From Planctomycetaceae bacterium (GTDB taxonomy: Bacteria > Planctomycetota > Planctomycetia > Planctomycetales > Planctomycetaceae): DNA of 7,676 nt. Each line of letters starts with the position of its first letter. Position 1 is the first letter of the stretch. Below are positions 1 through 5,745 of the stretch, in pieces. The notes under the pieces are model-generated. The model was not told where the DNA came from. It saw nothing but the letters and a program-made list of their open reading frames with translations, and did no database searches. Location: contig CANHVD010000259.1 of the NCBI GenBank assembly GCA_947463775.1, positions 1 through 7,676 of the forward strand. The letters run 5' to 3'. A program made the position numbers and the translations under genes.

Positions 1-146
1 GGGCTTTCCCGATTCCGCCCGATACTATTAGCTGATTCGTGGGCTTGGCGAAGTATCTTGTCACCGTCGGCCCCGCGACATGAGATGCCTCAGTGCACCT
101 TGCGCCGCTCAGGATAACACGGGAGCATTTGTTCTCAGCCGCGCGC
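1..146. other. Left-edge intergenic DNA, no gene seen
   Basis: No convincing reading frame, RNA gene or strong hairpin was found here. The segment lies downstream of the slipin gene's terminator. Any neighbouring gene to the left is outside the window. Confidence 0.5.
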
Positions 147-184
147 AAAAACACACATAGTGCGAAGGATCGCACCATGTGTGT
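147..184 (-). terminator. Intrinsic terminator of the slipin gene
   Basis: Read on the minus strand, ACACACAT (177-184 complement) pairs with ATGTGTGT (151-158 complement). A G-U wobble follows, then GTGCGA pairs with TCGCAC around a TCCT loop. This gives about 15 paired positions. The stem runs straight into five T residues (complement of 147-151). It starts 20 nt past the slipin stop codon, where a rho-independent terminator is expected. On the plus strand the T tract would come first, so it works in one direction only. Confidence 0.88.
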
Positions 185-204
185 CAGGTCAATAGTTGAG
201 ATGG

Positions 205-1311
205 CTAAAGCAGATTCACAACTTTATCCGTCAAACCCTTCTCGCCGAGGAAGACGTTCAGTTTTCCAGCAGCGGCGATCTTTTCCAGAACTTCCAGCTC
301 TCGCAGCCGCATCAGTACCGGATTATCGGCCAGCAACTTAGCCGTATTGGCCTGTGACCGCATGGCTGCCGTTTCTTCACGCCGCGAGATCAGATTGGCT
401 TCGGCAGCCTTGCGAGCTTCCGTGACTCGATTCATCAGGTCCTTCATGTCGCCAGGAAGAATGATGTCTCGAATCCCGACTGATGCAATGGCCAGACCAA
501 GTTCTGCCGCACGTCGCGCGACATTCGTTTCAATGTCTTTCGCAACCACATCCTTGTCGGACAGAAAAGTATCCAGTTCTCGAGTACCAATAACGGCTCG
601 CAGAACCAATTGCGTTTCTCGGTAGAGTGCCTGACGGACGTCATCGGTCTGGCTGACAGCCTTGCGAGCATCAACGATCTGGTAGGTGACAACGGCATTC
701 AGACGCAGAGTCACCTTGTCGGAAGTCATGATGTCCTGACCGCCAACATCGACCATGGTTTCACGCAGATCGATCTCAACGACGCGGGAATCTGACTGTC
801 CCTTCCAGAACGCGTACAGGCCCGAGGTCAGGGTATCGATGTATCGGCCGTCAATAAAAAGCACGCCCACACGATCTCGTTCAATCGTGCACACATCAAG
901 GACTCGCTGGGCCATGGTCGAACGAGCAATCACCTTGAGTTCCTGATGTTCAAATCGGACATTCCGAGCATCCACGATTTCAACGCAGACATTCTTCTGG
1001 CCTGTCCAGTAGGCGTAGAGCCCTGAAGGCAGGACATGGCTGAATCGGTTTTCAATCCACACCAATGCTCGTTCGTGGTCCTTTAGGTCCAGTACGACAG
1101 CGCGGCCTGTCAGAACACCGGACTTTACGATTAAGTCCAGCTTTTCATGAGTCAGCCAGGGTTCCCGTTGTGACACGATGTCGACTCGAATTTTCCCGAG
1201 CCAATCGAAGTAGCTGTGCGTGCCCGGTTCAACGAGCCCCTTGAATTCACCGTCGCGAAACAGCAGCCCGATTTCCCAGGTCCGAATTTTAACACGCTTA
1301 ATAAAGAACAT
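205..1311 (-). CDS. Slipin / SPFH (band 7) domain protein
   Basis: A 368-residue member of the slipin branch of the SPFH/stomatin superfamily. Slipins oligomerise and scaffold membranes or regulate membrane proteins and proteases; the exact role here is unknown. Residues 146-184 (DRVGVLFIDGRY, then SGLYAFW and VVEIDLRE) match the usual opening of an SPFH domain. VDVGGQDIMTSDKVTLRLNAVVTY (187-210) continues it, and the GLAIASVGIRDIILPGDMKDLMNRV stretch (272-296) matches its end. A charged helical region rich in Ala, Glu and Arg (297-347) follows. Residues 13-50 and 81-117 repeat the same F-DG-(5)-L--G-(3)-W...V-(I/V)-D motif, so the motif occurs three times. There is no N-terminal transmembrane helix, unlike typical stomatins. 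The ATG is supported by GGAGG five bases upstream. It is monocistronic, with its own leader and terminator. The family call is firm; the molecular role is inference. Confidence 0.92.
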   Translation of the reverse strand: MFFIKRVKIRTWEIGLLFRDGEFKGLVEPGTHSYFDWLGKIRVDIVSQREPWLTHEKLDLIVKSGVLTGRAVVLDLKDHERALVWIENRFSHVLPSGLYAYWTGQKNVCVEIVDARNVRFEHQELKVIARSTMAQRVLDVCTIERDRVGVLFIDGRYIDTLTSGLYAFWKGQSDSRVVEIDLRETMVDVGGQDIMTSDKVTLRLNAVVTYQIVDARKAVSQTDDVRQALYRETQLVLRAVIGTRELDTFLSDKDVVAKDIETNVARRAAELGLAIASVGIRDIILPGDMKDLMNRVTEARKAAEANLISRREETAAMRSQANTAKLLADNPVLMRLRELEVLEKIAAAGKLNVFLGEKGLTDKVVNLL

Positions 1312-1316
1312 GATTT

Positions 1317-1338
1317 CCTCCCCGAGCTGTTCGCTCGG
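1317..1338 (-). promoter_or_regulatory. Slipin ribosome binding site abutting a hairpin
   Basis: On the minus strand the leader reads CCGAGC-gaaca-GCTCGG, a perfect 6-bp stem with a 5-nt loop (1322-1338). GGGAGG follows at once, five bases before the ATG. The stem's last bases touch the Shine-Dalgarno, so folding could affect ribosome access or protect the transcript 5' end. The Shine-Dalgarno is clear; any regulatory role for the hairpin is inference. Confidence 0.6.
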
Positions 1339-1364
1339 TACTCATTGACTTCGCCTCTGATTTG

Positions 1365-1397
1365 CGAAGATCTTCGGTCGTATCTCTATAGATACGA
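1365..1397 (-). promoter_or_regulatory. Two adjacent palindromes upstream of the slipin gene
   Basis: CGAAGATCTTCG (1365-1376) is a perfect 12-bp palindrome. One base later, TCGTATCT (1378-1385) and AGATACGA (1390-1397) form an 8-bp inverted repeat around a 4-nt centre. They lie 54-86 bases upstream of the slipin start, next to a T-rich tract on the minus strand (1399-1410). The second dyad contains TATAGA on the minus strand, a possible -10 element, but no good -35 sits at the right distance. This looks like a control region (operator or leader structure) for the slipin gene. The regulator is unknown. Confidence 0.4.
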
Positions 1398-1774
1398 AAC
1401 AACAAAAAAACACCATTGGAAGACAGTGCATCCGCAGATCACGTAGACAATCACGGAGTGCGTTTGAGTGGACGAGGTTCAGCAGTGTCCACTGACTCGT
1501 GCATAAGTTGGCAGCGATGAACCACTGGGGGCTGCATCGCTGTGTGCTAATCACTGATGACAGTGTCGACTTCTGAACGTTGAACGCGGTATCTGCGCAC
1601 TGCAGAGCGAACTTCCACGCTGCTGAAGCAACGCCAATCTGGAATCCACAACGTGGTTCCTGATAGCGCATTCTTCAGCTGATCGATGAGATGACTGCCT
1701 TCCTCTGGTTACCTTGGGCGTAGGCAACGCCTCCGACGGAAAGGGTCGGTGTTGGTTTCTAGCCAACTCGTTTG
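1398..1774. other. Non-coding stretch with many inverted repeats
   Basis: No believable protein gene is seen. The frames open across it give low-complexity, Cys/Arg-rich translations and one of them runs through the tRNA. It holds several inverted repeats: AGTGGAC/GTCCACT (1467-1473, 1487-1493); CAGCGATG/CATCGCTG (1512-1519, 1535-1542); GCTGAAG/CTTCAGC (1622-1628, 1673-1679), which encloses GGAATCCAC/GTGGTTCC (1641-1649, 1653-1660, one bulge); and GGCGT/ACGCC (1717-1721, 1727-1731). A weak stem, GTTGG/CCAAC (1751-1767), lies just downstream of the tRNA 3' end. None has a T tract, so none is called a terminator. Confidence 0.5.
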
Positions 1775-1846
1775 GAGATGGTACAGGATTCGAACCTGTG
1801 ACTGCCAGATTATGAGTCTGGTGCTCTACCGCTGAGCTTACCATCG
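1775..1846 (-). tRNA. tRNA with CAU anticodon, probably elongator tRNA-Met
   Basis: On the minus strand a cloverleaf can be read. The acceptor is CGATGGT with ACCATCT, the D arm GCTC-AGCGGTA-GAGC, the anticodon arm CCAGA-CTCATAA-TCTGG, the variable loop CAGTC, and the T arm ACAGG-TTCGAAT-CCTGT. The anticodon is CAU. The anticodon stem lacks the three G-C pairs of initiator tRNA, so this is an elongator Met tRNA or the Ile-decoding type whose C34 is modified to lysidine; the sequence alone does not settle which. Oddities: the 1-72 pair is a C-U mismatch and position 8 is A, not the near-universal U. CCA is not encoded in this alignment. It stands alone between the slipin leader region and the DUF218 gene. 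Confidence 0.88.
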
Positions 1847-2239
1847 TCGATGCTGCCAGTCAGAAACCATAAACAGAACATTCAGGAGCAAACCCGAGCA
1901 TCATTTGAGTGACAATCTCACGGTGACCTGAATGCTGCTGGAAAGCAACATCGATGAATCAGGTCATTGGACATCACAGCGTCGCAAGAGGTTCTCCGAT
2001 TCACATCAAAGATTTGAGGAACTTGATGAAGTTATCTTTCAAACTGAATGTCTGTTTAACGGCAAGCCAAAGTCGAACGCTGCGATTTGTGCCCATACCT
2101 GCTGTTCGCCATATTACGATGTACTTGATGTCGCTTCGCGCGGCCCTGTAGAATGCGGCGGCGGAATCAATAATCACTTCGGCATTTCCTTGAGCCATGA
2201 CCGTTTCCGGTTGGTTCACGTTCGAGTGCATCTTTTCCC
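1847..2239. other. Intergenic stretch, no firm gene
   Basis: Nearly 400 bases between the CAU tRNA and the DUF218 gene. It presumably carries the promoters of both, which read away from each other, but no convincing -35/-10 pair stands out. The only candidate gene is a 65-codon minus-strand frame (2001-2198), listed separately at low confidence. An overlapping plus-strand frame (1932-2324) is Cys/His-rich, runs into the DUF218 gene and looks non-coding. Confidence 0.45.
2001..2198 (-). CDS. Doubtful small hypothetical protein (65 aa)
   Basis: From the ATG at 2198 the frame encodes 65 residues opening MAQGNAEVIIDSAAAFYRAA. GGAAA lies about ten bases before the start, a marginal ribosome site. 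A longer version from a TTG at 2252 would overlap the start of the divergent DUF218 gene. It has balanced composition and a hydrophobic core (YIVIW) with a basic tail, but no family I recognise. It could equally be chance. It lies divergent to the DUF218 gene, a position where small regulators are often found, but no helix-turn-helix is evident. Confidence 0.2.
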   Translation of the reverse strand: MAQGNAEVIIDSAAAFYRAARSDIKYIVIWRTAGMGTNRSVRLWLAVKQTFSLKDNFIKFLKSLM

Positions 2240-2812
2240 GTGGAGTCTGCAATTAAGAACTCGCTGCTGCCCAAAGATGTTTTCCGCCATGACGCTGCCG
2301 CGCGAGCTGACCTTGCTATCGTGATGGGATCACCGGACCCCGAACATCTGCGTCAGCGGATTGCCGCCGGGGTGGCTTTGTTTAAGGCCGGAATGGTTCC
2401 GAAATTGATTGTCTGTGGCGATGGTCGAGACAAGGATCCGCAGCAGAAATCTGAAGCCGACCGGATGAAGGAGATCGCGGTGAAGGCCGGAGTTCCTGAG
2501 ACATCCATTGTCACTGAAGACGCTGGACACGATCCGATCGGAAGTGCCAAAGAATGTGGTCGCCTGCTGAAATCAGACGGCGGTTTTCAGTCTGTGAAGA
2601 CGGCTTTTTTGGTCTCTTCAGCGTGGCACTTGCTGAGAATGTTCATTGTGATGAAACGTTATGTCCCAAACAAAGTGACTCTCTATTGCCACGCGGCGAC
2701 AGAAGGAGTGACGGCCAGCAATTGGCAGACTTCGCCGCAAAATCGAGCAATCGTCGAGAACGAACTGCGGCTGATCGAGAAGCTGCTGAAGACTGGTTTT
2801 TCACTGCGATAA
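2240..2812 (+). CDS. DUF218 / YdcF-like protein
   Basis: A 190-residue protein consisting essentially of one DUF218 (YdcF-like) domain. The family has a nucleotide-binding-type fold. Some members act in envelope polysaccharide metabolism (ElyC/SanA group); YdcF of E. coli binds S-adenosylmethionine. The substrate here is unknown. Visible landmarks are LAIVMGS (25-31), RQRIAAGVALFKAG (38-51), PKLIVCGDG (54-62), AGVPETSIVTEDAGHDPIGSAKE (83-105) and FLVSSAWHLLRM (123-134), which matches the conserved (T/S)-x-x-H-x-x-R block near the domain end. There is no signal peptide or membrane helix, so it is probably cytoplasmic, unlike membrane-anchored SanA/ElyC proteins. The start is GTG: an in-frame stop lies at 2198-2200 with no ATG between it and the domain. 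No Shine-Dalgarno is obvious, so the exact start is uncertain. It is followed 36 nt later by the VOC gene, probably in one transcript. Confidence 0.85.
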   Translation: MESAIKNSLLPKDVFRHDAAARADLAIVMGSPDPEHLRQRIAAGVALFKAGMVPKLIVCGDGRDKDPQQKSEADRMKEIAVKAGVPETSIVTEDAGHDPIGSAKECGRLLKSDGGFQSVKTAFLVSSAWHLLRMFIVMKRYVPNKVTLYCHAATEGVTASNWQTSPQNRAIVENELRLIEKLLKTGFSLR

Positions 2813-2848
2813 ATTCTTCGATGTGGTCTTCCTGAGGATTCAACGGAC

Positions 2849-3487
2849 ATGCCAAACAGCGCGATAGATCATCTGGTCGTTACGTCATCGAGTTTGGCTG
2901 TGGGCGTTGAATATGTCGAAGAGGTGTTACGATGCAAAATGCAGCCGGGGGGCCAGCATCCACGAATGGGAACCCACAATGCACTGCTGAGACTTGGCGA
3001 CAAGTGTTATCTGGAAGTGATCGCGATCGATTCCGATGCGGCTCCACCACAAAGACCTCGGTGGTTTGAACTGGACGCGCTATCTGCCGATAGCCCGCCT
3101 CGGCTTGCAGGGTGGGTGATGCGGACGAACGAGATCCACAGCGTCGCTCAGTTGAATCTGCTGGACACGGGCTCCATCGAAGAAATGAGTCGAGGATCGC
3201 TTGAATGGCAGATCACGATTCCCGCTGACGGACGATTCGTGTGTGATGGGATCGCACCCTCTGTCATCCAATGGAAGGGCGAAACACATCCCGCGTCGCG
3301 GCTTCCGGAGTCGGATGTTTCTCTGATCGGGCTCAAGGCAAAGCATCCGGATGCCCAGCGCATCAACACGTGGCTGTCGAGTGCGGGCTTCGAGGGATCT
3401 CTGAGCATTCAGTCTCCGTTGGACAACGCCACGATCGAATTGACCGCACTCCTGCAAACACCCAAGGGCGTCGTTCGATTCCGATGA
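2849..3487 (+). CDS. Glyoxalase-like domain (VOC superfamily) protein
   Basis: A 212-residue protein of the glyoxalase-like family (PF13468 type, VOC superfamily). Key features are IDHLVV at 6-11 with His8, then GGQHPRMGTHNALLRLGD at 34-51 and CYLEVIAID at 53-61 with Glu56. His8 and Glu56 sit where VOC enzymes usually bind metal. A THP motif (146-148) and a second half-domain (157-201, SLIGLKAKHPDAQRI then TIELTA) complete the paired beta-alpha-beta fold. VOC proteins include glyoxalases, ring-cleaving dioxygenases and resistance proteins; the reaction of this subfamily is not established. Length is normal. The ATG is preceded by GAGG about 11 bases upstream. It follows the DUF218 gene closely and is probably co-transcribed with it. 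It converges on the lipoprotein gene with 48 nt between stops. Confidence 0.9.
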   Translation: MPNSAIDHLVVTSSSLAVGVEYVEEVLRCKMQPGGQHPRMGTHNALLRLGDKCYLEVIAIDSDAAPPQRPRWFELDALSADSPPRLAGWVMRTNEIHSVAQLNLLDTGSIEEMSRGSLEWQITIPADGRFVCDGIAPSVIQWKGETHPASRLPESDVSLIGLKAKHPDAQRINTWLSSAGFEGSLSIQSPLDNATIELTALLQTPKGVVRFR

Positions 3488-3535
3488 AACTCAAGCCGCG
3501 ACTGCAAGTGGTTGATATCGCTGCAGACCGCTCAA

Positions 3536-3808
3536 CTATTCAAGGATTTTGCCGTCGGCTGTGACTTCCACTTCCCTCATTTTTCCCGACTTGGCTTTTC
3601 CCTTCAGCTCATAGACTGCCACTCCATCTTCCGTTTCGGTGAATGCGACGTCAAACACTAGATCAGGATATTTGTCCTGAGCCACTTTGAGGATTTCCGG
3701 AGGAACTTTGTCCATCGAGATCGGCTCTTTGAATCCTTCGCCGGTCTCTGAACATCCGACAAAAACAGGGAAAATCGCGATACAAACCAGCTGAACAAAA
3801 AGGCGCAT
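3536..3808 (-). CDS. Small PepSY-like lipoprotein
   Basis: A 90-residue secreted lipoprotein. The first 18 residues (MRLFVQLVCIAIFPVFVG) form a basic then hydrophobic signal peptide ending at Cys19 in a V-G-C lipobox, so it should be lipidated and membrane-attached. The mature part opens with an acidic linker. Then VPPEILKVAQDKYPDL (35-50) and VAVYELKGK...REVEVTADGKILE (63-90) give the helix followed by beta-strands typical of PepSY-like domains (PF11396 type). Such domains are thought to bind or inhibit other proteins; the partner here is unknown. A longer frame opens upstream and overlaps the DUF1559 gene. I chose the ATG at 3808 because it puts the signal peptide at the N-terminus, though its ribosome site is weak. 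It lies 67 nt behind the DUF1559 gene and probably shares its transcript. Confidence 0.82.
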   Translation of the reverse strand: MRLFVQLVCIAIFPVFVGCSETGEGFKEPISMDKVPPEILKVAQDKYPDLVFDVAFTETEDGVAVYELKGKAKSGKMREVEVTADGKILE

Positions 3809-3875
3809 GTCGAGTATTCCGAAGCGTAGTGGAAATTGGGTTTGTCCGCAGGGATGCGAATTCATCGCAGAGAAA

Positions 3876-4811
3876 TCAGAACTCGCCACCAGCGTTTTCC
3901 CCACCGCCGCGAGTCGCCAGTGCGAGATACGTTTTGTAGTCGAACGATGACGAAAGAAACGACACGTGGCCATCGGCAAACAGAAAATGCACTCCACCTC
4001 CTGAATGACGGCTGTAGAACTGATTTGCATCGGAACGGGGATCGCCAGGCCCATGACGCTCACCAGCATGTCCCAGAATCATCCCTGAGCCGTGTTCGGC
4101 AACGACCTGGCCAATGCCGTCACTTGGATCGCCGGCAAGGAGTGCACCGGTCACGGACCCAGTCCACGTTGCTTCACCAAGCCGATGAGAACGCTCGCCG
4201 ATGACGATGGTTTGTGAGAGCCCATCGGTGATGTCACGAAAGTTGACTTTGCTGTTGCGAAAGAAGACACCCTCTCCGTCTACTCCTGGTTCAGAGATGC
4301 CATACATCCCGACATAGTTCGTGGACCCCACGTCGCAAATGGCGTTCAAAGGAGTACCGGTTGCCGGGTCATAACGTTTTGCCGCCCAGTATTCGCGAGA
4401 GTCGTCGGTCGGACAATGAAATGCGGGAAACGTCCGGATCCGAATGGCTGAATTGCCGGAAGTTTCAATTCCGCGATTGAAATCAATCTGTTGATAAGCT
4501 GTCGACTGCTCCATTTCTGGCAAAAGAAAACTGCACCATCCCCAGCCCGGCCCAAGGTCATTGCCATTGCTGTCGTAAAGCGACACATAACCCGGCGGCA
4601 GAGTCTTGTGAGCGTCATGGTAATTGTGCAGGGCCAGCCCCAGTTGCTTCAGATTATTTCTACACTGAGTTCGACGAGCAGCCTCGCGGGCCTGTTGCAC
4701 TGCAGGAAGCAGCAGTGCGATCAGAATTGCAATGATGGCAATCACAACCAGTAGCTCGATCAACGTAAAGCCTACGGCTATTCTCAACGCCCGAGTATTT
4801 CGTATCGCCAT
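3876..4811 (-). CDS. DUF1559 protein with type IV pilin-like N-terminus
   Basis: A 311-residue planctomycete pseudopilin-like protein of the DUF1559 family. The N-terminus has the prepilin signal, with G14|F15 as cleavage site and Glu19 (FTLIE), followed by a long hydrophobic helix to about residue 38. Prepilin peptidase would therefore process it, leaving it in the inner membrane or a pilus-like assembly. The DUF1559 signature QAREAARRTQCRNNLKQLGLALHNYHD (40-66) follows. The C-terminal processing-associated motif is present as H269...D280-G281, followed by LATRGGGENAGGEF. The usual spacing in that motif is H-X9-DG; here it is H-X10-DG, through one extra Gly. The start at 4811 is fixed by GGGGAG six bases upstream and by the position of the prepilin signal; the frame is open 22 codons further but without support. 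The lipoprotein gene lies 67 nt downstream. Function of the family is unknown. Confidence 0.93.
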   Translation of the reverse strand: MAIRNTRALRIAVGFTLIELLVVIAIIAILIALLLPAVQQAREAARRTQCRNNLKQLGLALHNYHDAHKTLPPGYVSLYDSNGNDLGPGWGWCSFLLPEMEQSTAYQQIDFNRGIETSGNSAIRIRTFPAFHCPTDDSREYWAAKRYDPATGTPLNAICDVGSTNYVGMYGISEPGVDGEGVFFRNSKVNFRDITDGLSQTIVIGERSHRLGEATWTGSVTGALLAGDPSDGIGQVVAEHGSGMILGHAGERHGPGDPRSDANQFYSRHSGGGVHFLFADGHVSFLSSSFDYKTYLALATRGGGENAGGEF

Positions 4812-4817
4812 TGCACA

Positions 4818-4823
4818 CTCCCC
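4818..4823 (-). promoter_or_regulatory. Ribosome binding site fixing the DUF1559 start
   Basis: GGGGAG on the minus strand, six bases before the ATG at 4811. It decides between this start and an upstream in-frame ATG at 4877, which would place 22 Cys/His-containing residues before the prepilin signal. Confidence 0.75.
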
Positions 4824-5151
4824 GCATGTTCCAAACGAACTTCCATAATGCTGTCTTTTCTGCCAGCAGTGTAGCATCTAGGTGCTCTAGAAGTACTGGA
4901 GCGGAAGGAATCCACTTCTATAACGTCACCGCAGATCTCCGAGCACCGCGAAGACGCCTGCACTGCGTTTCACTCTTTCCACCAACTCCAGCGACACTTC
5001 GTTCACCATGATTGCTGACGGTAGTATCAGCGGCGGAATTGTTGACTAAGCTGGAGGGACTCTTTCGGGAGCTTCCCTCGGCTCGGCGGCGGGATTTGCT
5101 CCAGATGCTCCGGGCCGAGGACACAAGCCAGACGGCTGAGGGTCCGGAGTC

Positions 5152-5168
5152 TGTCTCACCGTGAGACA
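5152..5168. promoter_or_regulatory. Operator-like palindrome
   Basis: TGTCTCAC and GTGAGACA form a perfect 8-bp inverted repeat around a single C. The geometry fits a dimeric repressor site or a short hairpin. It lies about 580 bases upstream of the recombinase start. No regulator is identifiable in the window, so the role is a guess. Confidence 0.3.
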
Positions 5169-5466
5169 AGGGCCGAACCTCCGAAAACACGGGCCTTTGC
5201 GGTCGTGGTCGGTTCGCCAGAAGTCTTTTGCAAGCAGGATGCTGGCTGATACTCCTGGTGTGTTGAAGGCAAACAAGCAACAAGCCGGAATTCACCAGAT
5301 GACTATGTTCCTCGTCTCCAAGATCGACGCACCATACAGCAAAACACCATCGACCACGGTTCTCGGGACCGTACAGGCCAACACGGCGAGCATGGCTCGA
5401 ATCATCGCATTCGACCAGTTCCGTCTGGGCTGGAACGCTCGCCTGATCGTCAGAGAAAAGACGTAG
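5161..5466 (+). CDS. Doubtful hypothetical ORF upstream of the recombinase
   Basis: A 101-codon frame beginning with GTG. Its second half, from an internal ATG at 5299 (MTMFLVSKIDAPYSKTPSTT...), shows a marked preference for G or C at the third codon position, as expected of real genes in this genome. An antisense frame (5292-5609) shares the same wobble column, so the signal cannot assign the strand. No family, signal peptide or membrane segment is recognised, and no ribosome site is evident. It may be a decayed gene fragment. Listed so that the coding-like signal is not lost. Confidence 0.2.
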   Translation: MRQGPNLRKHGPLRSWSVRQKSFASRMLADTPGVLKANKQQAGIHQMTMFLVSKIDAPYSKTPSTTVLGTVQANTASMARIIAFDQFRLGWNARLIVREKT

Positions 5467-5679
5467 AGACAGACAGGCGAAGGACTGTCGGTGAGTACCA
5501 AAAGCGAGCAGTGAAAAACGCTGTGTATTCCGAGGCTGCCACGATTCCACAGAATATTTTTTGCAAAGCTCTCGCAGTCTGTTACTACCAATGAACTGCG
5601 GAAGTTCAAAGGGTCTCAGCCGGTGCAAGCGGTTCGAGACTTCCTATTTGGTCGATTGATCCGTTCAGCGGATTACGTT

Positions 5680-5720
5680 CAGCCCGTTGATTGCAGCTTG
5701 CACCTGTGGTCAACGGGCTG
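5680..5720 (+). terminator. 11-bp inverted repeat just before the recombinase, terminator-like
   Basis: CAGCCCGTTGA (5680-5690) pairs perfectly with TCAACGGGCTG (5710-5720) across a 19-nt loop. The loop can itself fold through TGCA (5692-5695) and TGCA (5699-5702). TTTCGTT follows on the plus strand, an imperfect U tract. The repeat ends 25 bases before the recombinase ATG. It could stop upstream transcription or act as an operator or leader structure controlling the recombinase. The T-poor tail and long loop make the terminator call tentative. Confidence 0.4.
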
Positions 5721-5745
5721 TTTCGTTACATCGTTGAGTTGTCGA

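Larger units (their letters stand above)
4825..5745. other. Gene-poor, structured stretch upstream of the recombinase
   Basis: About 0.9 kb with no convincing gene. The left end must hold the DUF1559 promoter, but no good consensus is visible. Palindromic elements: GAGGGA/TCCCTC (5054-5059, 5074-5079); CCTCGGC/GCCGAGG (5076-5082, 5114-5120); TGTCTCAC-C-GTGAGACA (5152-5168); GTCTC/GAGAC with CCG/CGG inside (5613-5640); and the 11-bp repeat at 5680-5720, listed separately. A long minus-strand frame (4918-5628) is Ser/Arg/Cys-rich and looks like a chance opening. The best coding-like signal, a G/C-rich third position, lies around 5296-5466. This could be decayed mobile-element DNA or a regulatory and attachment region of the recombinase element. 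Confidence 0.5.

Noticed and set aside
1342..1671. Minus-strand open frame of 109 codons upstream of the slipin gene
   Set aside because: Translation is Cys/Arg-rich with no family resemblance, and the frame covers the slipin leader dyads.
1773..1775. Encoded CCA end on the CAU tRNA
   Set aside because: Requires shortening the acceptor stem to six pairs; in the normal 7-bp register the following bases do not read CCA. Kept as an alternative in the finding.
1932..2324. Plus-strand open frame of 130 codons
   Set aside because: Runs well into the DUF218 gene in another frame, and its Cys/His-rich composition looks random.
3511..3536. Terminator between the convergent VOC and lipoprotein genes
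   Set aside because: Only a 5-bp GTTGA/TCAAC stem with a 16-nt loop and no T tract.
3536..4069. Longer 177-residue version of the lipoprotein
   Set aside because: Would overlap the DUF1559 gene by about 190 bases and bury the signal peptide and lipobox inside the protein.
4918..5628. Long minus-strand open frame (236 codons)
   Set aside because: Ser/Arg/Cys-rich with no domain, no start signal and no supporting codon pattern over most of its length. It runs through several hairpins.
5680..5720. Integron attC-like site
   Set aside because: The GTTGA/TCAAC ends face the wrong way for the attC core consensus, and the recombinase shows no clear integron-type insert.
5623..5745. 41-residue N-terminal extension of the recombinase from a GTG
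   Set aside because: The added residues are translated from the 11-bp inverted repeat region and do not resemble a recombinase N-terminus.
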